Assembly: GCA_016793165.1 (NCBI GenBank)
Contig: JAEULA010000054.1
Location: 1-64,000 of the forward strand
DNA: 64,000 nucleotides
Direction: 5' to 3'
Origin: Alphaproteobacteria bacterium
GTDB lineage: Bacteria > Pseudomonadota > Alphaproteobacteria > CACIAM-22H2
In this document: positions 9,389 to 16,149 of the stretch, in pieces
Numbering within the stretch: position 1 is the stretch's first letter
How the letters are laid out: the number at the start of each line of letters is the position of its first letter
Program-made: the position numbers and the translations under genes
Notes under the pieces: model-generated
The model's database searches: none
Told to the model about the DNA's origin: nothing
What the model saw: the letters and a program-made list of their open reading frames with translations, nothing else

Positions 9389-10398
9389 GGCGGCGTCGAC
9401 CGCACCCGCGCCCCGTCGACGAGGCGCGCCGGCGGGTCGACGACGACGCGCGCCTCGGCGTCGAGACCGCCGAGGATCTCGGCCAGGGCGCGCCCCTCGA
9501 TGCCGACGGCCACGGTGCGGCGACGCGCGTGCTCGCCGTCGACGACGAAGACGTGCCGCGCGTCGCCGGCCCCGCGCAATGCCCCGGCCGGCACCAGCAG
9601 CGCGTCGGCCACCTCGCGCACGACGATGTTGACCTCGGTCGTCATGCCGATCTTCAGCGGCGTGTCGTGCGGAAGCGCGATGCGCACGCGGTAGCTCTTG
9701 GCGACCGGGTCGCCCTTCGGCGTGATCTCCGCCACCGTGCCGCGCAGCACCTGGCCGACGAACGCGTCGGACTTGACCAGCGCGACCTGGCCGGGCTGGA
9801 CGCGCGGGATGTCCTCCTCGTCGACGTCCGCGGTTATCCGCAGCGGCCGCGGCTGGCCGACCCAGACCAGCGTCGTCTTGGACTCCACCGTCTCGCCGGC
9901 CTCGCCGTCCTGGCGCAGCACGATCCCCTGCATCGGCGACACCAGCGTCAGGTCGGCGATGCGCTGGAGCTGAGCGGCGATCGAGGCCTGGAGTTGCAGG
10001 TGCTCGCTCTGCGCGCGATCACGCGAGTCGCGCGAGGCGAAGCCGCGCTCGGCGAGCTGGGTCTGTCGCGCCAGCTCCTCGCGCCAGTACTTCTCCCTGG
10101 CCTCGAGCTCCGCCAGCCGCGCCCGCGCTTCGCGATCGTCGAGCCGCGCCAGCGGCTGGCCAGCCTCGACCTCGGCGCCGTCGCGCACGAGGATCGCCGC
10201 GAGCCGGCCCGTGGCGAGCGGCCCGACCTTTGCCCACAGCACAGGCTCGACCGTGCCGGTCGCGTAGACGGCCTGCACCGCCGGGCCGCGCGTCGCGACC
10301 GCGGCGCGCACCGCGACCGGCCGGGTCGCCCAAAGCGCGGCGGCGCCGAGCGCCGCGGCGGCCAGGGCGACGAGCAGGAGGAGTTTCATCGAGCGCAT
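9385..10398 (-). CDS. HlyD/MacA-family periplasmic adaptor subunit (DevB-like)
   Basis: This 337-residue protein begins with a membrane anchor (about residues 5-25). A half-lipoyl domain (GDGAEVEAGQPLARLDD-like) follows, then a coiled-coil hairpin (about 95-145), the second lipoyl half (SPMQGIVLRQDGEAGETV), and beta-barrel domains. Adaptors of this class join an inner-membrane ABC exporter to an outer-membrane channel. The start at 10398 is chosen because it puts the anchor at the N-terminus; an ATG at 10389 is a close alternative. The gene order adaptor-permease-ATPase with 4-base overlaps recalls devBCA. No TolC-like gene is nearby, so the outer-membrane partner must lie elsewhere. Confidence 0.88.
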   Translation of the reverse strand: MRSMKLLLLVALAAAALGAAALWATRPVAVRAAVATRGPAVQAVYATGTVEPVLWAKVGPLATGRLAAILVRDGAEVEAGQPLARLDDREARARLAELEAREKYWREELARQTQLAERGFASRDSRDRAQSEHLQLQASIAAQLQRIADLTLVSPMQGIVLRQDGEAGETVESKTTLVWVGQPRPLRITADVDEEDIPRVQPGQVALVKSDAFVGQVLRGTVAEITPKGDPVAKSYRVRIALPHDTPLKIGMTTEVNIVVREVADALLVPAGALRGAGDARHVFVVDGEHARRRTVAVGIEGRALAEILGGLDAEARVVVDPPARLVDGARVRSTPP

Positions 10399-10480
10399 GC
10401 TGCAGTCTCGCATCCCCGGCCTCGCCCCGGTATGCGACCGCTGGCCGCCACCGGCGGGCCTGGGTAGGCTCCGCGACACC

Positions 10481-10915
10481 ATGGGTCCCGCGATCCGCAT
10501 CCACTCGCTCGCCGAGGCCCGCATCGCGCTGGACGCGGCACGCGCGCTGGGCCGCCCGGTCACCCTCGTGAGCGCGCGCGGCGCCGCCGGCTATGCCGGC
10601 CCGGGGTGGTGGCGCGCCCTGGTGGCGATCGCGCGCTCGGAGTATCCAGACGTCGCCATGACCACCCTGCTCGATTGCGACGACGCCGCCGGCGACGTGC
10701 TGGCCAGCCTTCGCGAAGGCGTCGAACGCGTGCGCTTCGGCGGACGCGCCGATGTCGCCGCCAAGCTGCGGGCGATCGCCGTGCAGCTCGGCGCCGAGGT
10801 CGTCGTCGAGCTGCCGCTCGGGCTGGATCTCGGAGGTCTCCGCGACCCCCGCCTCGCTTGCCGCGTCTGGCTGCGCGACGACCCCGCCCCCGTCGAAGGC
10901 CGGCGCGATGACTAG
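10481..10915 (+). CDS. Conserved hypothetical protein overlapping epmA
   Basis: A 144-residue soluble protein of unknown function, with no signal peptide, membrane helix or known catalytic motif. The sequence starts MGPAIRIHSLAEARIAL and contains YAGPGWWRALV and TTLLDCDDAAGDVLASLREG. This is an alternating strand/helix pattern that suggests a small alpha/beta fold. The stop at 10913-10915 lies inside the start of epmA (8-base overlap), so the two are almost certainly co-translated. The ATG at 10481 is preferred over longer in-frame starts because those have low-complexity extensions. A role linked to EF-P lysylation is inferred from position only. Confidence 0.7.
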   Translation: MGPAIRIHSLAEARIALDAARALGRPVTLVSARGAAGYAGPGWWRALVAIARSEYPDVAMTTLLDCDDAAGDVLASLREGVERVRFGGRADVAAKLRAIAVQLGAEVVVELPLGLDLGGLRDPRLACRVWLRDDPAPVEGRRDD

Positions 10916-11972
10916 CGCCGCGCCGCCGAGGACCCCGTGGTGGCGGCCCGACCGCTATGCCGCACGGCGTGGCAACCTCCTGAAGCGTGCGGCGATCGCG
11001 CGCGCCCTTCGGGACTGGTTCGCGACGCGCGACTTCGTCGAGGTCGAAACGCCGGCCCTGCAGGTGTCGCCGGGCCTGGAGCCGCATCTCCGGGCCTTCG
11101 CGACGATGCTGCTGCGCCCGGGCGAGTCCACGGGCCCGACGCTGCGCCTTCACACCTCGCCCGAATTCGCGATGAAGAAGCTGCTCGTCGCCGGCGAGCC
11201 GCGGCTGTTCCAGCTGGCCCGCGTCTTCCGCAATGGCGAGGCCGGTACGACGCACCATCCCGAGTTCACGATGCTCGAGTGGTATCGGGCCGGCAGCGAC
11301 TACGCCGCGCTGATGGACGACTGCGCCGCGATGCTGCGCCTCGCGGCCGACGCCGCCGGCGCCGCGGAGTTCCGCTGGCACGGCCGGACCTGCGACCCGC
11401 GCGCCGAGCCCGAGCGCCTCAGCGTGCAGGGCGCGTTCGAGCGCCACTGCGGCATCGATCTCCTCGCTACCGCCCCCGATCCCCGTTCCCCCGATGTCGC
11501 ACGCCTCGCGCGCGCCGCCGCGGCGCTTGGCGTGACGGCGCGCGCGGACGATCGCTGGGACGACCTGTTCTTCCGGATCTTCCTCGACCACATCGAGCCG
11601 AAGCTCGGCATCGGCCGCGCCACGCTGCTGCACGACTACCCGATCTCGATGGCCGCCCTGTCGCGCGCCAAGCCGTCCGATCCGCGCGTCGCCGAGCGCG
11701 TCGAGCTCTATGTCGCCGGGCTCGAGCTCGCGAACGGATTCTCGGAGCTTGTCGATGCGGAGGAGCAGCGGCGGCGCTTCGAGGCCGACATGGATCTCAA
11801 GCAGCGTCTCTACGGCGAGCGCTATCCGATCGACGAGGACTTCCTCGCCGCGTTGCGCCACGGCCTGCCCGCCTGCGCCGGCATGGCGCTGGGCTTCGAC
11901 CGCCTGGCGATGCTGGCCTGCGGCGCCGCCGACATCGAGTCCGTGCTCTGGGCGCCGGTGACGGCGCCATGA
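10908..11972 (+). CDS. epmA: EF-P--(R)-beta-lysine ligase EpmA (PoxA/GenX)
   Basis: This 354-residue class II lysyl-tRNA-synthetase paralogue lacks the anticodon-binding domain. It retains the catalytic core: motif 2 FRNGEAGTTHHPEFTMLEWY, the ELANGFSEL segment and motif 3 GMALGFDRLAML. EpmA activates (R)-beta-lysine with ATP and attaches it to a conserved lysine of elongation factor P, helping ribosomes pass polyproline stretches. The gene overlaps both the unknown upstream gene and epmB, whose start ATGA uses the epmA stop. efp is not in the window. Confidence 0.93.
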   Translation: MTSAAPPRTPWWRPDRYAARRGNLLKRAAIARALRDWFATRDFVEVETPALQVSPGLEPHLRAFATMLLRPGESTGPTLRLHTSPEFAMKKLLVAGEPRLFQLARVFRNGEAGTTHHPEFTMLEWYRAGSDYAALMDDCAAMLRLAADAAGAAEFRWHGRTCDPRAEPERLSVQGAFERHCGIDLLATAPDPRSPDVARLARAAAALGVTARADDRWDDLFFRIFLDHIEPKLGIGRATLLHDYPISMAALSRAKPSDPRVAERVELYVAGLELANGFSELVDAEEQRRRFEADMDLKQRLYGERYPIDEDFLAALRHGLPACAGMALGFDRLAMLACGAADIESVLWAPVTAP

Positions 11973-13003
11973 CCGCCCATGCGCCGCGACGCAGCCTGCG
12001 CAGCCCTGCCGACCTCGTCGCCGCCGGCCTCGCGACACCGCAAGCGCGCGACACGCTGGACGCGGTGGCGGCGCACTACGCGATCGCGATCACCCCCGAG
12101 ATGGCGGAGCTGATCGCACCCGGCGATCCGGGCGATCCGATCGCGCGGCAGTTCCTGCCGACCGACGCCGAGCTCGTCACGACGCCCGACGAGCGCGCCG
12201 ATCCGATCGGCGACGCACGCCATTCGCCGATCAAGGGGCTCGTGCACCGCTATCCCGATCGCGTCCTGCTGAAGCCGACCCACGCCTGCCCGGTCTATTG
12301 CCGCTTCTGCTTCCGCCGCGAGATGGTCGGCCCCGGCGGCGAGGCGCTGGACGCCGCCGAGCTCGCGGCCGCGCTCGACTACGTGCGCGCGCGCCCGGCC
12401 ATCCGCGAGGTGATCCTCTCGGGCGGCGATCCGCTCGTCCTCAGCGCTCGGCGCATCGGCGAGATCGTCGCGGCAATCGATACGATCGAGCATGTCGACG
12501 TGGTGCGCCTGCACAGCCGTGTGCCGCTGGTCGATCCGGGCCGCATCGACGACGCGATGGTCGCGGCGCTAAACACGCGCAAGGCGCTGTTCGTCGTGCT
12601 GCACGCCAACCATGCGCGCGAGTTCACGCCGGCCGGTCGCGCCGCCTGCGCGCGGCTGGTCGGCGCCGGCATCCCGATGCTGAGCCAGTCCGTGTTGCTG
12701 CGCGGCGTGAACGACGACGTCGCCACGCTCGAGGCGCTGTTGCGCAGCTTCCTCGCTTGCCGGATCAAACCCTACTACCTGCACCATCCCGATCTCGCGC
12801 CGGGCACGGCGGGCTTCCGGCTCGGCATCGAGGAGGGCCAGCGCCTCGTGCGCCAGCTGCGCGGCCGGCTCTCCGGCCTCGCCCAGCCGCTTTATGTGCT
12901 CGACATCCCGGGCGGCCACGGCAAGGTGCCGGTCGGCCCGGGCTATCTGCGCGACGGCGGCGTCGAGGATCCCGGCGGCACACTTCACGAGATCGACCGA
13001 TGA
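11969..13003 (+). CDS. epmB: EF-P (R)-beta-lysylation protein EpmB (lysine 2,3-aminomutase family)
   Basis: This 344-residue radical-SAM enzyme carries the cluster motif CPVYCRFCF (about residues 107-115), the SAM-binding SGGDPL segment and a C-terminal HGKVPVGPGY that holds the PLP lysine. EpmB isomerises alpha-lysine to (R)-beta-lysine, the substrate for EpmA. The length is that of EpmB, shorter than catabolic lysine 2,3-aminomutases (over 400 residues), and the overlap with epmA supports the assignment. The lipoprotein gene follows with another ATGA overlap. Confidence 0.93.
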   Translation: MTAHAPRRSLRSPADLVAAGLATPQARDTLDAVAAHYAIAITPEMAELIAPGDPGDPIARQFLPTDAELVTTPDERADPIGDARHSPIKGLVHRYPDRVLLKPTHACPVYCRFCFRREMVGPGGEALDAAELAAALDYVRARPAIREVILSGGDPLVLSARRIGEIVAAIDTIEHVDVVRLHSRVPLVDPGRIDDAMVAALNTRKALFVVLHANHAREFTPAGRAACARLVGAGIPMLSQSVLLRGVNDDVATLEALLRSFLACRIKPYYLHHPDLAPGTAGFRLGIEEGQRLVRQLRGRLSGLAQPLYVLDIPGGHGKVPVGPGYLRDGGVEDPGGTLHEIDR

Positions 13004-13407
13004 CGCAGCGTGTCCACTTCCTCCTGCTCGGCGCGGCCGCGCTGCTGGCCGCCTGCGCGAATGGCGGCGGCGACGGGCCGCCCGCCACCGCACGCCAAGC
13101 GCAGGCCCGCTTCGATACGCTATGCGCGGCGCGCCCCGATCGCGCGACGATCGACAGGGCCCTGCTGGAGATCTCGGGCGACCAGGCGATCGAGACCGTC
13201 GGCCAGCGCGATCTGCTGCGCGCGATCCCGTGGCACCTGCGGCCGGCGCCGCCCGGAACCGCCTCGGCGCTGAAGGGCGGCGGCCGGCGCTGGAGCAGCG
13301 GCGGCATTCCGCTGTTCGGCGCGAGCTTCGTCGCGGCGGCGGTGTATCTCGACGGCGAGGGCCGCGTGCTCGGCTGCCGCTCGACCCTCCTCCACGACGG
13401 CCCCTAG
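13000..13407 (+). CDS. Small lipoprotein of unknown function
   Basis: A 135-residue protein with an N-terminal lipoprotein signal: hydrophobic stretch LLLGAAALLAAC with the lipobox Cys at about residue 19. The mature part has no recognised domain; it contains GGRRWSSGGIPLFGASFVAAAVYLD-like beta segments and two further cysteines. It overlaps epmB by four bases and is followed four bases later by a HupE-like membrane protein gene, so it is probably translated from the same message. Membrane location is predicted from the lipobox; function unknown. Confidence 0.65.
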   Translation: MTQRVHFLLLGAAALLAACANGGGDGPPATARQAQARFDTLCAARPDRATIDRALLEISGDQAIETVGQRDLLRAIPWHLRPAPPGTASALKGGGRRWSSGGIPLFGASFVAAAVYLDGEGRVLGCRSTLLHDGP

Positions 13408-13411
13408 CGTC

Positions 13412-14656
13412 GTGGCGGGCGTCGTTCGGCTCGTTGCGATCCTCGGCCTCGCCAGCGTCCTGCTCGGCGTGCCGGCCGCGGCCATCGCCCACGCGGTGAA
13501 TTTTGCGGTCGCCTTCGTGCGCGTCGACGGAACGCGCGTCCAGGTGACGCTGACGATCACGAGCAGCGACGTCGACCGCGCCGCCGGCGTCAACGTCACG
13601 GACCACGGCTCGGGCATGGTCGATCCGCAGAAGCTCGCCGCCGCCGAGGCGCGGCTGCGCGACTACTATGCCGCGCGCACCACCGTCACCGCCGCCGGCA
13701 CGCCCTGCCCGCCGACCGGCCCGATCGAGCTCAGCGCCGAGAGCGACGGCGGCATCGTCGTCGTGATGGCGTTCGCCTGTCCGCATGCCGACGACATCGT
13801 CTATCGCTCGACGGCGATGCTCGACTTCGACGCCGCCGCGCGGCAGTCGGTGCAGCTGGTGCGCGGCGCCGCCGCCTTCGAGATCGCGATCCTCGATCTC
13901 CAGCGCAACGACGTGGCGATCACGCAGAAGGCGGCGCCGTCGCTCGCGGCGCCGGCCGGCGCGCCGGGCGTCGCGGCTGCGCCCGCCCCCGCGCCCGCGG
14001 CCTCGCAAGGTCCCGCGGTCGCCGTCGCCGCGGCGGCGTCGACTCCGGCCGAACCGGTCGCGGCGCCGCGCCTTGTCGAGCCGCCGTCACGCCTTGCCCT
14101 CGCCGCGCGCTATCTCGAGCTCGGGGTCGAGCACATCTTCCTGGGGTTCGATCACGTCGCCTTCCTCGCGGCCGTGCTGCTCTGGGCGCGGCGGCTCGGG
14201 GCCCTGGTCAAGATCGTGACCGCGTTCACGGTCGCGCATTCGATCACGCTGACGCTGGCCGCGCTGGAGATCCTCCGCGTGCCGGCCTGGATCGTCGAGC
14301 CGGCGATCGCGGCCAGCATCGTCGTCGTCGCGGCCGAGAACTTCCTGTCCAGCGACGTGGATCGCCGCTGGAAATGGACCGGCGCGCTCGGCCTGATCCA
14401 CGGATTCGGCTTCGCCGCCGTGCTCGCCGATGCGGGCCTGCCGCGCGACTCGCTGCTGCCGGCGCTGGCCGCCTTCAATCTCGGCGTCGAGCTCGGGCAG
14501 CTCGTCATCGTCGCGGCGCTGCTGGCCGTGCTCCTCGTCGTGGATCGGCTGACGACGCGCGGTCGGCGCCCGGCCCGCCAGCCCGCGATCGTCTACAGCG
14601 CGTCGACGGCCATCGCCGCGCTGGGCCTGTGGTGGTTCATCGAGCGCGTCATCTGA
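13412..14656 (+). CDS. HupE/UreJ-like membrane protein, copy 1
   Basis: A 414-residue protein with a signal peptide (cleavage near AIAHA) and an extracytoplasmic beta domain (about 30-175). A long Ala/Pro-rich linker (about 178-225) follows, then a six-helix C-terminal domain with the HupE/UreJ motifs VEHIFLGFDHVAFL, FTVAHSITL and LIHGFGFA. HupE/UreJ proteins are thought to be nickel permeases linked to hydrogenase or urease; this longer subgroup is widespread without those enzymes and its substrate is unknown. The GTG at 13412 sits four bases after the lipoprotein stop. No hydrogenase or urease genes are near. A paralogue lies at 41992-43296. Confidence 0.82.
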   Translation: MAGVVRLVAILGLASVLLGVPAAAIAHAVNFAVAFVRVDGTRVQVTLTITSSDVDRAAGVNVTDHGSGMVDPQKLAAAEARLRDYYAARTTVTAAGTPCPPTGPIELSAESDGGIVVVMAFACPHADDIVYRSTAMLDFDAAARQSVQLVRGAAAFEIAILDLQRNDVAITQKAAPSLAAPAGAPGVAAAPAPAPAASQGPAVAVAAAASTPAEPVAAPRLVEPPSRLALAARYLELGVEHIFLGFDHVAFLAAVLLWARRLGALVKIVTAFTVAHSITLTLAALEILRVPAWIVEPAIAASIVVVAAENFLSSDVDRRWKWTGALGLIHGFGFAAVLADAGLPRDSLLPALAAFNLGVELGQLVIVAALLAVLLVVDRLTTRGRRPARQPAIVYSASTAIAALGLWWFIERVI

Positions 14657-14658
14657 CG

Positions 14659-14686
14659 CGCGCGATCCGCGGCCGGCGATCGCGCG
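14659..14686. terminator. Bidirectional stem-loop between convergent genes
   Basis: CGCGCGATC (14659-14667) and GATCGCGCG (14678-14686) form a perfect nine-pair stem with a ten-base loop. It fills the 40-base gap between the convergent HupE-like and creatininase-like genes. No T-tract follows, so factor-independent termination is uncertain. Confidence 0.5.
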
Positions 14687-14696
14687 GCCGGGCGGC

Positions 14697-15440
14697 TCAG
14701 CCCGCCACCCAGCGGCGATACTCCTCGGCGAGATCCTTCACCGCGGCATCGTAGATGCGCTTGCCGTGCTCGGCGGAGGACAGCCCGGGATTGGAGCCGA
14801 TGCGGCCGTCCGGGAAGTTGCGCCGGTAGTCGGCGGCATCGGTGAACGTGCCCTTCGGCGCGACGGGCGGATCCATTTGCATCGGCATCGCGCGATCCGG
14901 ATACGCGTACCACGTCAGCGAGACCTCCGACGGCGTGGCGTGGCTGCCTTCCTGGTCGCCGTAGAGCTCCTTCGACAGCGCCTTGATGCCGGGCATCTCG
15001 TACCAGTTCTTGAGGACGCACTTGATCGGCGGGCGATTGCCGGCGGTGCCGAAGCTCGTCGCGGCGTAGATCTCGGAGAAAGCCGCGGTGGTCGTGGCGA
15101 CGTTGCCGCCGTGGCCGTTGATGAAGAAGAAGCGGTCGAAGCCGTGCACCGAGAGGCTCTCGACATAGTCGCGGATGACCGCGATCAGCGTCGTCGGCCG
15201 CAGCGCCATCGAGCCCTTGAAGGCCAGGTGGTGCTGCGCCATGCCGACCGAGATCGTCGGCGCGACCACCGCGCCGGTGGCCTCGCCGACGCCCTTGGCC
15301 ACCACCTCGGCGGTGATCGCGTCGGTGCCGATCAGTCCGTTGGGGCCGTGCTGCTCGGTCGAGCCGATCGGCATGATCACGCCGCGGTTCGATTTCAGAT
15401 AGCGCTCGATCTCGGCCCAGGTCTGCAGGTGAAGAAGCAT
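14697..15440 (-). CDS. Creatininase-family amidohydrolase
   Basis: This 247-residue protein belongs to the creatininase fold, whose members hydrolyse cyclic or linear amides (creatinine, formamidopyrimidines, mycofactocin precursor) using two metal ions. Metal-ligand motifs are visible: GSTEQHGPNG near residue 27, TDA, FINGHGGN near 108, and EGSHATPSE. AAGGAG precedes the start by a good distance. It shares a 109-base upstream gap with the divergent TetR gene, so that regulator may control it too. The substrate is not deducible. Confidence 0.87.
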   Translation of the reverse strand: MLLHLQTWAEIERYLKSNRGVIMPIGSTEQHGPNGLIGTDAITAEVVAKGVGEATGAVVAPTISVGMAQHHLAFKGSMALRPTTLIAVIRDYVESLSVHGFDRFFFINGHGGNVATTTAAFSEIYAATSFGTAGNRPPIKCVLKNWYEMPGIKALSKELYGDQEGSHATPSEVSLTWYAYPDRAMPMQMDPPVAPKGTFTDAADYRRNFPDGRIGSNPGLSSAEHGKRIYDAAVKDLAEEYRRWVAG

Positions 15441-15500
15441 CGCTAACTCCTTGGTTCGCTGGCGAGCCTATCGGCTCGTCGGTCCCGGCGGAACCGCGGG

Positions 15501-15549
15501 TTGACGGTGCCGGAAGCTCGACTTAGGATGTGAATGAACGTTCACTCAC
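15501..15549 (+). promoter_or_regulatory. Sigma70-type promoter with overlapping TetR operator
   Basis: TTGACG (15501-15506) and TAGGAT (15524-15529) are separated by exactly 17 bases, a good sigma70 promoter. Immediately after the -10 box lies an inverted repeat, GTGAATGAACG (15530-15540) facing TTCACTCAC (15541-15549), whose core TGAACGTTCA is perfect. Its place over the predicted start site, just before the TetR gene, is that of an autorepression operator. A repressor bound here could also affect the divergent creatininase gene. Confidence 0.75.
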
Positions 15550-16149
15550 ATGCCGATCACGATGGCCCGCCCTGCCGACACCCGCACCCGCATCGAGACC
15601 GCAGCCCTAAGGCTCTTCGTCGAGAAGGGCGTCGATGCGACCTCGGTGCGCGACATCGCGCAGGCCGTGGGCATCGCCGACGGCGCGCTCTACCGCCACT
15701 TCGAGAGCAAGGACGACCTCGTCTGGACCCTGTTCGAGACGAACTACGTCGACCTCGCGCGCCGGCTCGACGAACTGGGGCGGATCGCCAGCGGCGCGCG
15801 CGATCGCCTCGCCGCGATGATCACCGGCTTCTGCCGCTACCATGACGACAATCCGATCCTGTTCCGATTCCTGCTGTTCGTGCAGCACGGCCAGCTCGCA
15901 AAGCTGCGGCCCGGGACGGCCAATCCCGTCGACGTCGTCCACGACGTACTCGCCGCGGCACTCGCGCGCGGCGAGCTGCCGCGTCAGGATCCGGCCTTGG
16001 CCACCGCGCTGGTCCTCGGGATCGTCCTCCAACCGGCGACCTTCGCGGCCTACGGCCGCCTGCCCGCCACCCTCGGCCCCCAGCGCGAGCGACTGATCGC
16101 CGCCGCCTGGGCCGCCCTCAACGCCACTTCACCCGGAGCGCCGCGATGA
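15550..16149 (+). CDS. TetR/AcrR-family transcriptional regulator
   Basis: A 199-residue regulator with an N-terminal TetR helix-turn-helix (about residues 10-57, including TSVRDIAQAVGIADGALYRHFESKDDL) and a helical ligand domain. The predicted transcript start lies only about 14 bases before the ATG at 15550, so the leader is very short; an in-frame ATG at 15562 is an alternative. Its stop overlaps the start of the fused lipid enzyme gene by four bases (16146-16149), so the regulator is co-transcribed with that gene. It probably senses a fatty or acyl compound and represses its own operon. The inducer is inferred only from context. Confidence 0.9.
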   Translation: MPITMARPADTRTRIETAALRLFVEKGVDATSVRDIAQAVGIADGALYRHFESKDDLVWTLFETNYVDLARRLDELGRIASGARDRLAAMITGFCRYHDDNPILFRFLLFVQHGQLAKLRPGTANPVDVVHDVLAAALARGELPRQDPALATALVLGIVLQPATFAAYGRLPATLGPQRERLIAAAWAALNATSPGAPR

